Of a stretch of DNA of 5,356 nt, positions 1 to 4,809 are shown one piece after another. Made by a program: the position numbers and the translations under genes. This DNA comes from Kiritimatiellales bacterium (GTDB taxonomy: Bacteria > Verrucomicrobiota > Kiritimatiellia > Kiritimatiellales > Pontiellaceae). The notes beneath the pieces were generated by a model, which was not told the origin of the DNA, made no database searches, and saw only the letters and a list, made by a program, of their open reading frames with translations. Every line of letters begins with the position of its first letter. The stretch's first letter is position 1. The DNA lies in assembly GCA_015486775.1 (NCBI GenBank), contig WFRA01000003.1:1-5356 (forward strand), in the 5' to 3' direction.

Positions 1-15
1 GTGTATAAGAGACAG
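1..15. other. Sequencing adapter remnant (Nextera/Tn5 mosaic end)
   Basis: The first 15 bases, GTGTATAAGAGACAG, are identical to the 3' 15 bases of the 19-bp Tn5 mosaic end used in Nextera libraries. Read on the minus strand it is the familiar CTGTCTCTTATACAC. It lies exactly at the contig edge, as untrimmed adapter would. It should be treated as artefact, and genomic sequence starts at about position 16. A natural Tn5 end is unlikely because the mosaic end is an engineered hybrid of the two natural ends. Confidence 0.95.
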
Positions 16-147
16 GGCCAGTTGCTGACTGACCAGCCGATCCAGGCGGAACCCCTGCATATACCGACCCATATCCTCCACAACGCCGTCGAAAAGATCT
101 ATAGCCTTGGTGTATCCGGAAAACTCGTCTAGATTGCCGCTGCTCAT
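16..147 (-). CDS. Partial small protein, probably four-helix-bundle (S23/IVP-like)
   Basis: An ATG at 147-145 opens a frame that stays open to the contig edge. It has 44 genomic codons, and the codons at 1-15 are adapter. The start is well supported: it overlaps the rhamnosidase stop as ATGA (144-147), and a GAGGG ribosome binding site lies at 154-158 with a 6-nt spacer. Visible features are an acidic N-terminus (MSSGNLDEF), an amphipathic stretch around residues 12-31 (YTKAIDLFDGVVEDMGRY) and RLDRLVSQQLA at residues 34-44. This resembles the first helix and start of the second helix of the small four-helix-bundle proteins once named 23S rRNA intervening-sequence proteins, in which such a helix leads into a motif ending in NIAEG or NIEEG. 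That diagnostic motif would lie beyond the edge, so the family call is from memory of the pattern and tentative. The existence of the gene is more secure than its identity. The cellular role of the family is poorly known. Confidence 0.55.
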
Positions 148-2435
148 GGATTGCCCTCGTTGATTGCGGCAATATCGCACTCGCCGTCGACGACGGACAC
201 CCGCCACTTGCCTCTCTCCACCTGCCACTGGCCACCCCTCGCCACCTGCCCCTCGCCACTCGCCACTTTTACCCTCGCCTCGACGGGCGTTTCGAGTTCG
301 ATCTCGAATCCGGATGCCGTCTTTTTCCAATGGATGGAAATGCGGCCTTGGGGCGACTCGAAGGAGGCTTCGACAAAGTCGAAGCGATCGGTGAGGCCGG
401 GCGAAACTTCCAGGGTCCGGAAGCCGGGCGATCCGGCTTTGATACCGGCGAGCGACTCGAACATCCATTCGCAGACCGCGCCGAAGGCATAGTGGTTGAA
501 AGAGTTCATGGAAACATCGCCGAAGCCGTTTTCGTGCGACCAGCTGTTCCAGCGTTCCCAGATGGTGGTGGCACCGTTGTTCACCTCGTAGAGCCAGGAG
601 GGATAGTCCTCGTTCAGCAGCAGCTGCACGGCAAGGTTGTGGTGGCCGCACTTGCTGAGCGCGGGGCAGAGATAGCCCACGCCAACAAAGCCGGTGGTGA
701 GGTAGCCATTATTTCGGCGGACATTTTCCGCGAGGTCGGCCGCCGCTAGGGAAAGCGGCTCGCCCTCGAGCAGCTCCATCGCCACCACTAAGGCGTAGGC
801 CGTCTGGGTCTTGACCGCCAGATGCCCGGCGGCATCGACAAACTTTTCGATGAAAAGCGTCCTGGCCTGTTCCTCCAGCCCGGCGAAGCGCCGCACCTCG
901 TCCTCTTTGCCGAGGGCGGCGGCCATCTCCTTCATCAGGCGGCAGTCGTAGAGCCGGTAGGCGTGGCCAATGAATTCGTTGGGCGTTTCGCTCTCCACGC
1001 TGAGCCAGTCGCCGTAGGACTGGGCGTCGGAACCGTTGTGGATGTTGCCCTCGGTGAAGAGGAAATCCATGTAGCGGCACATTTCGCTCCACCAGCGTTC
1101 GGCAAAGCGGATTTCGCCGTAGGTTCGCCAGAGCATGTAGGGGCAGACAATGCCGGCATCAGCCCAGGCGGAGTGGCCGTGGCCCAGCCGCCCGAGGGAC
1201 GGGGCAATGTCGGGATAGGCGCCGTCGGCGCGCTGCGCGTCGTGCAGATCCTGGAGCCACTTGTCGAAAAACGCCCGCACATCCGCCAAGAAAGTGGCCG
1301 ACTTCATGAAGATCTGGGTGTCGCCGGTCCAGCCCAGGCGCTCGTCGCGCTGGGGGCAGTCGGTCGGCACGTCGAGATAGTTGCCCCGGAAGCCCCACTG
1401 GATATTGGAAAAGAGCCGGTTCACCTTTTCGTCCGAACATTGGAAGGTGGCCGTCTCCTCCAGCGCCGACATCCACACCACGCCCGTCACCGCATCGGTT
1501 CCGGGTTCCGACGGCAGGCCGGAAAGTTCCACATAGCGGAAGCCGTGGAACGTGAAAGAGGGTTGCCAAACCTCCTCGCCGCCGCCCTTGGCGATGTAGC
1601 GGTCGACTGCCTTGGCAGTACGCAGGTTTTCGGTGTAGAGCGAACCGTCGGCCTTGAGCATTTCGCCGTGGCGAAGCACGACCTCCGTCCCGGCGGGCAC
1701 ATCGACCCGCAGGCGAACCACGCCCACCATGTTTTGCCCCAAGTCGAAAATGTAGGTGCCGGGATGCGGCTCGGAAACGCTCTGCGCGGGCAGCTCGGCC
1801 ACCGTGCGCACCGGAGTGCCCGGATAGGGTTGCACCGTTTCGGGCAAGCGTTCGTTTTCGTCGATCAGCGCAACCGGCACCCACTCCCCGTCATCGAATC
1901 CCGGGGCGTCCCAGCCCGGCAGCTCCAAGCGGGCGTCGTAGGTTTCGCCCATCAGCAGATCCGACCGCACCACGGGGCCGCTCTCCGTGCCGCGCCACGA
2001 GGGATCGGTCCGGATCGTCTCGCCGGAGCCGTCGGCATATTCAATCTCCAGCACGCAGGAAAACCAGGCATCATGGCCATAGTATCCCTTGTCCCCGAAG
2101 GGACCGAAGAATCCGGCAAACCAGCCCGGAGCAACCAGGCCACCCAGCACATTCTCCCCTTGCCGCAAGGAGGCGGCCACATCGTAGCGGTGGAAATAGA
2201 CGCGCTTGCGGTAGTCGGTCCAGCCGGGAAGCAAATGATCCTCTCCCACCTTATCGCCATTGATCCGCGCCTCGCAAACCCCTAGCGCCGTGACCCGTAG
2301 CGTGGCCGAGACAACCGGTTTTCCGATCTCGAAGGATTTGCGCAGTAGCGGCGCGCCGTCTCGCCATCTAACGCGAATCCACTCGCCAGACCAGCAGTCC
2401 AGCCCATCCTCTTTCAACCCCTCGTCGAAATCCAT
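144..2435 (-). CDS. Alpha-L-rhamnosidase, GH78 family
   Basis: This 763-residue enzyme should hydrolyse terminal alpha-L-rhamnose from rhamnosylated glycans or glycosides. No signal peptide is visible, so it probably acts in the cytoplasm on imported oligosaccharides. Family landmarks in order are an N-terminal beta-sandwich (AEVxxNG-like EARINGDKVG near 55-64), DLGQNMVG at about 231-238, HGFRYVELSG at about 297-306, the GH78 signature DCPQRDERLGWTGD at about 359-372 in the (alpha/alpha)6 barrel, WERW at about 626-629, and NSFNHYAFGAVCEW at about 645-658. Acidic residues in RDER and WERW match positions expected for the general acid and base in this inverting family. A longer frame begins at 2504, but I chose the ATG at 2435. 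It has GGGGAG five bases upstream, and the extra 23 residues are basic, lack a ribosome binding site and overlap a likely promoter. The C-terminal ~40 residues are odd: residues 724-745 are encoded by a degenerate 7-bp repeat. It overlaps the downstream small gene by ATGA. Confidence 0.95.
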   Translation of the reverse strand: MDFDEGLKEDGLDCWSGEWIRVRWRDGAPLLRKSFEIGKPVVSATLRVTALGVCEARINGDKVGEDHLLPGWTDYRKRVYFHRYDVAASLRQGENVLGGLVAPGWFAGFFGPFGDKGYYGHDAWFSCVLEIEYADGSGETIRTDPSWRGTESGPVVRSDLLMGETYDARLELPGWDAPGFDDGEWVPVALIDENERLPETVQPYPGTPVRTVAELPAQSVSEPHPGTYIFDLGQNMVGVVRLRVDVPAGTEVVLRHGEMLKADGSLYTENLRTAKAVDRYIAKGGGEEVWQPSFTFHGFRYVELSGLPSEPGTDAVTGVVWMSALEETATFQCSDEKVNRLFSNIQWGFRGNYLDVPTDCPQRDERLGWTGDTQIFMKSATFLADVRAFFDKWLQDLHDAQRADGAYPDIAPSLGRLGHGHSAWADAGIVCPYMLWRTYGEIRFAERWWSEMCRYMDFLFTEGNIHNGSDAQSYGDWLSVESETPNEFIGHAYRLYDCRLMKEMAAALGKEDEVRRFAGLEEQARTLFIEKFVDAAGHLAVKTQTAYALVVAMELLEGEPLSLAAADLAENVRRNNGYLTTGFVGVGYLCPALSKCGHHNLAVQLLLNEDYPSWLYEVNNGATTIWERWNSWSHENGFGDVSMNSFNHYAFGAVCEWMFESLAGIKAGSPGFRTLEVSPGLTDRFDFVEASFESPQGRISIHWKKTASGFEIELETPVEARVKVASGEGQVARGGQWQVERGKWRVSVVDGECDIAAINEGNP
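154..158 (-). promoter_or_regulatory. Ribosome binding site for the partial small gene
   Basis: On the minus strand this reads GAGGG and is followed by six bases before the ATG at 147. It lies inside the last codons of the rhamnosidase gene. Together with the ATGA overlap it suggests translational coupling, and it is the main reason to accept the short partial reading frame as a gene. Confidence 0.5.
201..266 (-). repeat. Degenerate 7-bp tandem repeat in rhamnosidase C-terminus
   Basis: Written on the plus strand the units are CCGCCAC, TTGCCTC, TCTCCAC, CTGCCAC, TGGCCAC, a 3-base interruption CCC (236-238), then TCGCCAC, CTGCCCC, TCGCCAC, TCGCCAC. That makes nine units, with the first two bases most variable. 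On the coding strand the unit is GTGGCRR. Nine units equal three 21-base super-periods, so the reading frame is kept and a roughly 7-residue protein period results (VASGEGQ, VARGGQW, QVERGKW). The repeat replaces what is normally a plain beta-strand end of the GH78 C-terminal domain. Confidence 0.85.
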
Positions 2436-2440
2436 TTTTT

Positions 2441-2446
2441 CTCCCC
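2441..2446 (-). promoter_or_regulatory. Ribosome binding site that decides the rhamnosidase start
   Basis: The minus strand reads GGGGAG, then AAAAA, then ATG at 2435-2433. The upstream alternative ATG at 2504 has no comparable purine-rich motif. This site therefore favours the 763-residue product over the 786-residue one. Confidence 0.7.
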
Positions 2447-2490
2447 GATCAAAACACAAAACGCGGTTTTTTCGCGAGAACCGCCGCCTT

Positions 2491-2518
2491 GTAAACAGTG
2501 TCATCTATAGCTGTTCAC
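2491..2518. repeat. Inverted repeat, candidate operator upstream of rhamnosidase
   Basis: The plus strand has GTAAACAG at 2491-2498 and CTGTTCAC at 2511-2518. The arms are reverse complements at 7 of 8 positions and are separated by 12 bases, so the half-site centres are 20 bp apart. The spacer contains the candidate -10 element of the rhamnosidase promoter (2504-2509). A dimeric repressor binding here would block RNA polymerase. No regulator gene is visible in the window, and I do not assign the site to a regulator family. Confidence 0.4.
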
Positions 2519-2533
2519 CCGCCCGCCTGTCAC
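2504..2533 (-). promoter_or_regulatory. Candidate sigma-70 promoter of the rhamnosidase gene
   Basis: On the minus strand, GTGACA (2533-2528; 5 of 6 matches to the -35 consensus) is followed by 18 bases and TATAGA (2509-2504; 4 of 6 matches to the -10 consensus). Transcription would start near 2497. That gives a 5' leader of about 60 bases before the ATG at 2435 and excludes the ATG at 2504 as a start. The rest of the 2436-2592 interval is C-rich on the plus strand near 2560-2590 and shows no convincing terminator for the preceding gluQ gene. Confidence 0.35.
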
Positions 2534-2592
2534 GAGTTTTCTCAAAAACCTTTGTGCCGACCTGCCGCCCGCCCCGCTTTTCCGGCCGCCTC

Positions 2593-3402
2593 TCAAGGGA
2601 TTTTCGCCAGCAGCTCCCCGGCGGGAATCCCGGCTTCGCGCAGGGCGGCGATGCTTTCGGAGCGCTGGCGCTTGGAAAGCTTCCGACCCTTGGAGTCGGT
2701 CAGCAGCGCGTGGTGCAGGTAGTCCGGCGGGGCATGTTCCAGTGCTTGGAAAAGCCGGATCTGCCGCCCCGTGCTGGCCAGAATGTCCGCGCCCCGGACA
2801 ACGAGATTGATGCCGTGGCGGATATCGTCGCAGACGCAGCAAAACTGATAGGTCCACTGGCCGTCGCGGTCGCGTAGCGAAAAATCGCCGCACTGACTTT
2901 CCGGAGATTGGATGCGGTCGCCCATCTCCAGATCGCGGAACTCCACCGCGCCGGGCGGAAGACGGAAGCGCACCGTGTTTCCAACCAGCGGAAGATTCTT
3001 TTTTGCGCAGGCGCCGTCGTAGCGGAGTTCGCCCCCCGCCCACGCCTGCCGTGCCTGGATCTGCTTGCGGCTGCATTCGCAGCCGTAGACCAGCCCTTTT
3101 TCCGCGAGGAAATCCAGCGCCTCCCCGTAGAACGCCCCGCAGTCGCTCTGCCGGTAGGGCGAGGGGTGCGGGGCGTGCCCCGCCGAGATTCCAAGATCCG
3201 GAACAAAGCCCAGCCACTCCATGTCGGCCAAGATGGCCGGTTCGTATTCGGGCCGGCTGCGCGAGAGATCGTGATCCTCCATCCGGCAGACCACCTCCCC
3301 GCCCCGCGCGCGCGCCTCGCCCCAGACCCACCCCATATGCAGAACGTGCCCGAGGTGCAGGTAGCCGGTGAGGCTGGGCGCAAAGCGTGTGCGGGTCTTC
3401 AT
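2593..3402 (-). CDS. gluQ: Glutamyl-Q tRNA(Asp) synthetase
   Basis: The 269-residue product is a truncated glutamyl-tRNA synthetase paralogue. The family activates glutamate without needing tRNA and attaches it to the queuosine base at the tRNA(Asp) wobble position. Visible class I signatures are FAPSLTGYLHLGH at residues 7-19 (HLGH is the HIGH motif) and KLSKR at 241-245 (the KMSKS motif). A zinc site fits the GluQ pattern: C108-x-C110, then Y128-x3-C132. The segments CGDFSLRDRDGQWTYQF (171-187) and VVRGADILASTGRQI (201-215) are also typical. The anticodon-binding domain of true GltX is absent, as expected for GluQ; at 269 residues it is slightly short for the family. The start at 3402 overlaps the trpF stop as ATGA, with AGGA at 3407-3410 only four bases upstream, implying translational coupling. 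The open frame extends to 3495, but those residues overlap trpF and resemble no family member. The Pro usually found in the APSPTG motif is Leu here. Confidence 0.93.
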   Translation of the reverse strand: MKTRTRFAPSLTGYLHLGHVLHMGWVWGEARARGGEVVCRMEDHDLSRSRPEYEPAILADMEWLGFVPDLGISAGHAPHPSPYRQSDCGAFYGEALDFLAEKGLVYGCECSRKQIQARQAWAGGELRYDGACAKKNLPLVGNTVRFRLPPGAVEFRDLEMGDRIQSPESQCGDFSLRDRDGQWTYQFCCVCDDIRHGINLVVRGADILASTGRQIRLFQALEHAPPDYLHHALLTDSKGRKLSKRQRSESIAALREAGIPAGELLAKIP

Positions 3403-4028
3403 AATGTCCTGCAAGCGGCGATGAAAGCCTCGACCTTGGCGAGATCCTTTGCGCCGGGTTCCATCTCGACCCCGGAGCTGACATCGACGCCCCAAGGTTG
3501 AACTTGCCGGATGGCACCGGCCACGTTTTCGGGGGTCAAGCCGCCGGCCAGCAGGATGGGCGTTTTCTGGGATCGAACCATTTCGCGCGCCTTGTTCCAG
3601 TCGCAGACCTGCCCGGTTCCGCCGATGGTTTTGGGGTCGTATGAATCCAGAAGGAGACGGTTCCAGTTGAAACCTGAAACCTGAAACTTGAAACTTGAAT
3701 GAAGCTCTTCGGGAGAAAGGGCGCGCCAGAATTCCAACCCTTGGAAGTCGGCGCGATCAATCTTCCAATCGCTGGAAACGCGATGGAGCTGGAGCACGTC
3801 GAGGCGGGCGGTGGTGGCGGCATGGCGCAGCTCGGCCTCGGAGGGGTCGACAAACACGCCGACGCGCAAAATACCGGGCGGGGTTTCCCACTGGCCGACG
3901 GTTTCGGGGGCGACATGGCGCTTCGATTTTTTCCACTGGACAAAGCCGAGGGCATCGGGCCCTAAAGCAGAAATCCGCTCCAGATCAGATCTGGAGCAGA
4001 TTCCACAGATTTTCACGAATGGGCTCAT
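3399..4028 (-). CDS. trpF: Phosphoribosylanthranilate isomerase
   Basis: This 209-residue TIM-barrel enzyme catalyses the Amadori rearrangement of N-(5-phosphoribosyl)anthranilate to CdRP in tryptophan synthesis. Visible motifs are VKICGI (5-10) with the catalytic Cys8, DALGFV and SKR near 25-37, VGVFVD (56-61), LLLDS (125-129) with the catalytic Asp128, GGTGQ, LLAGGLTPENV (159-169), and GVDVSSGVE (180-188) at the phosphate site. The usual QLHG is QLHR at 80-83. Residues 110-121 (HSSFKFQVSGFN) are encoded by a 7-bp tandem repeat, directly before the strand carrying Asp128. A perfect 10-bp palindrome lies in codons 11-18. I chose ATG at 4028, three bases after the reductase stop. A GTG at 4031, directly abutting that stop, is also possible. 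No strong ribosome binding site is visible, so translation may depend on coupling to the upstream gene. Other trp genes are absent from the window. Confidence 0.95.
   Translation of the reverse strand: MSPFVKICGICSRSDLERISALGPDALGFVQWKKSKRHVAPETVGQWETPPGILRVGVFVDPSEAELRHAATTARLDVLQLHRVSSDWKIDRADFQGLEFWRALSPEELHSSFKFQVSGFNWNRLLLDSYDPKTIGGTGQVCDWNKAREMVRSQKTPILLAGGLTPENVAGAIRQVQPWGVDVSSGVEMEPGAKDLAKVEAFIAACRTL
3667..3701 (-). repeat. 7-bp tandem repeat inside trpF
   Basis: On the plus strand the units are TTGAAAC, CTGAAAC, CTGAAAC, TTGAAAC and a decayed TTGAATG, consensus YTGAAAC. The coding strand reads GTTTCAR units. Three frames are read in turn, so 21 bases encode a 7-residue period (SFKFQVS-like). 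Four units differ only at the first base, so this array is younger or better preserved than the one at 201-266. Confidence 0.9.
3977..3997. repeat. Perfect 10-bp palindrome in the 5' part of trpF
   Basis: The arms GCTCCAGATC (3977-3986) and GATCTGGAGC (3988-3997) are exact reverse complements around a single base at 3987. In the trpF mRNA this can fold as nine base pairs with a 3-base loop, starting about 30 bases after the ATG. It encodes the variable stretch after KICGI (CSRSDLER), so protein constraint does not obviously explain the symmetry. Confidence 0.8.
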
Positions 4029-4031
4029 CAC

Positions 4032-4688
4032 CTATTCGGCGGCATCCAGTTCGAGTTCGGCAATGTCTTCAGCGATCTCGGCGGCCGCTTCGAGCGCCAT
4101 CTGCTTGCGCTCGTCCGCATCCATATTGAAGAGCGGGTTCTGGCCGTCGGCCCAGACGATTTCGATGTCATCGATGCCGGCAAAGCCGAAGGCGGAACGA
4201 ACCTGGGTGCTCAGCGCGTCACGCTCGTCGCCCTCCTTGTAGACCCCGCCGGAAGCCACCAGCAGCACGATGCTCTTGATCTTGTGCAGGGGCTTGACCC
4301 CCTCTTCGGCGCTGATGGAAAAGGTCAGCCCGGGGGAGAGCACCTGATCCATCCACGCTTTCATGATGGCCGGGACGGTGCAGTTCCACATGGGCATGGT
4401 GAGCACCAGCACATCGGCGGCGTTGAAGGCTTCGGTCTGCCTTGCGGCATAGTTCATCGCCATCTCCTCGGCCTTGGAGGGCTCGTAAGACTCGTCCATC
4501 ACCGGATACCATGTGCGCTTGTAGAGCTCGTAGGAGTAGAACGGGGGCTTTTCGTCGTAGAGGTCGGTGTTGACCAGCTCAACATCGGACCTGAGCTCGA
4601 TCAGCTTCCCAAAAAAGGCGGCGGCCAGTTGCTTGGAAACCGACTCGTCGGTCGGCTTCGGGTTCGCGCATACATGCAAAACATTCAT
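4032..4688 (-). CDS. Flavodoxin-fold NAD(P)H:quinone / FMN azoreductase-like protein
   Basis: The 218-residue product belongs to the flavodoxin-like NAD(P)H dehydrogenase (quinone)/AcpD-AzoR family. These are cytoplasmic FMN or FAD enzymes that reduce quinones, azo dyes or similar acceptors by two-electron transfer. Evidence is the N-terminal beta-strand and phosphate loop (MNVLHVCANPKPTDESVS, 1-18), LVLTMPMWNCTVPAIMKAWMD (about 94-114, containing the PMWN flavin-contact motif and the helix after it), GLTFS (120-124), and SGGVY (146-150), equivalent to the second flavin loop. The length matches the family. The start is firm: ATG at 4688 with AAGGAG at 4697-4702 and an 8-base spacer. It is the first gene of a three-gene unit, and its TAG stop is three bases before the trpF ATG. 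The C-terminal 25 residues are Ala/Glu rich and presumably helical. I cannot tell the physiological acceptor, so no gene symbol is given. Confidence 0.88.
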   Translation of the reverse strand: MNVLHVCANPKPTDESVSKQLAAAFFGKLIELRSDVELVNTDLYDEKPPFYSYELYKRTWYPVMDESYEPSKAEEMAMNYAARQTEAFNAADVLVLTMPMWNCTVPAIMKAWMDQVLSPGLTFSISAEEGVKPLHKIKSIVLLVASGGVYKEGDERDALSTQVRSAFGFAGIDDIEIVWADGQNPLFNMDADERKQMALEAAAEIAEDIAELELDAAE

Positions 4689-4696
4689 TCTATGGA

Positions 4697-4702
4697 CTCC
4701 TT
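4697..4702 (-). promoter_or_regulatory. Strong ribosome binding site of the reductase gene
   Basis: The minus strand reads AAGGAG, eight bases before the ATG at 4688. It is the best Shine-Dalgarno sequence in the window. The two downstream genes have weak or closely spaced sites, which fits initiation at the first gene and coupled translation of the others. Confidence 0.75.
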
Positions 4703-4748
4703 GTCAAATTAACGCCCTAAGCGGCTTTTTTCCCAAATCAAAGAGGGG

Positions 4749-4777
4749 GTTATAGCCTAAAAGACCGGGGCGGTAAA
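4749..4777 (-). promoter_or_regulatory. Candidate sigma-70 promoter for the reductase-trpF-gluQ unit
   Basis: On the minus strand, TTTACC (4777-4772; 4 of 6 matches to the -35 consensus) is followed by exactly 17 bases and TATAAC (4754-4749; 5 of 6 matches to the -10 consensus). Transcription would begin near 4742 with a leader of about 54 bases. This is the best-matching promoter I found in the window, but the call is by eye only. Confidence 0.4.
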
Positions 4778-4799
4778 ACCAATAACCCACAAAAGACCG
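4759..4799. repeat. 9-bp direct repeat flanking the candidate -35 element
   Basis: AAAAGACCG occurs at 4759-4767 and again at 4791-4799, with starts 32 bases apart (about three helical turns). One copy lies in the promoter spacer and the other upstream of the -35 element. This spacing would suit cooperative binding of a regulator on one face of the helix. It could also be chance or the remnant of a local duplication. Confidence 0.4.
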
Positions 4800-4805
4800 C
4801 CGGGG
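4759..4805 (-). terminator. Weak hairpin after the E2 gene, possible terminator
   Basis: Just past the E2 stop (4810), GGCGGT (minus strand, 4801-4796) can pair with ACCGCC (4774-4769) across a 21-base loop. Two more GC pairs form outside a 2x2 mismatch (4804-4805 with 4765-4766). The hairpin is followed by TCTTTT (4764-4759). The long loop and short T-tract make it a poor intrinsic terminator, and it overlaps the candidate promoter of the next unit. Confidence 0.25.
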
Positions 4806-4809
4806 AGGA

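Noticed and set aside
1..15. End of a Tn5-type transposon
   Set aside because: The sequence is the synthetic mosaic end used in library preparation and sits at the very contig edge, with no transposase or IS50 sequence.
201..266. CRISPR-like or mobile-element repeat
   Set aside because: The units are 7 bp, contiguous and inside a coding frame, with no spacers. This is tandem short-repeat DNA, not an array with spacers or a transposon end.
822..2285. Long plus-strand open frame (487 codons) opposite the rhamnosidase
   Set aside because: It is fully antisense to a gene with unmistakable GH78 motifs. Its translation is rich in Gly, His, Ala and Val without family motifs, as is usual for the complement of GC-rich coding DNA, and it has no convincing ribosome binding site.
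2436..2504. N-terminal extension of the rhamnosidase from the ATG at 2504
   Set aside because: The 23 added residues are basic and family-unlike. The ATG lacks a ribosome binding site and falls at or before the inferred transcription start, whereas the ATG at 2435 has GGGGAG at good spacing.
2519..2592. Intrinsic terminator or G-quadruplex after gluQ
   Set aside because: G-rich runs exist on the minus strand, but I could not find four adequate G-runs in a short span, nor a GC-rich stem followed by a T-tract. The only hairpin seen (GTTTT/AAAAC near 2534-2550) is AT-only and weak.
2501..3517. Minus-strand frame of 338 codons overlapping gluQ
   Set aside because: It is an out-of-frame shadow of gluQ, with Arg/Gly/Ala-rich low-complexity translation and no recognisable motifs.
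3994..4022. Direct repeat of AATCTG-like words at the start of trpF resembling a dispersed intergenic repeat
   Set aside because: The sequence encodes VKICGI, the conserved active-site motif of phosphoribosylanthranilate isomerase, so protein function explains it.
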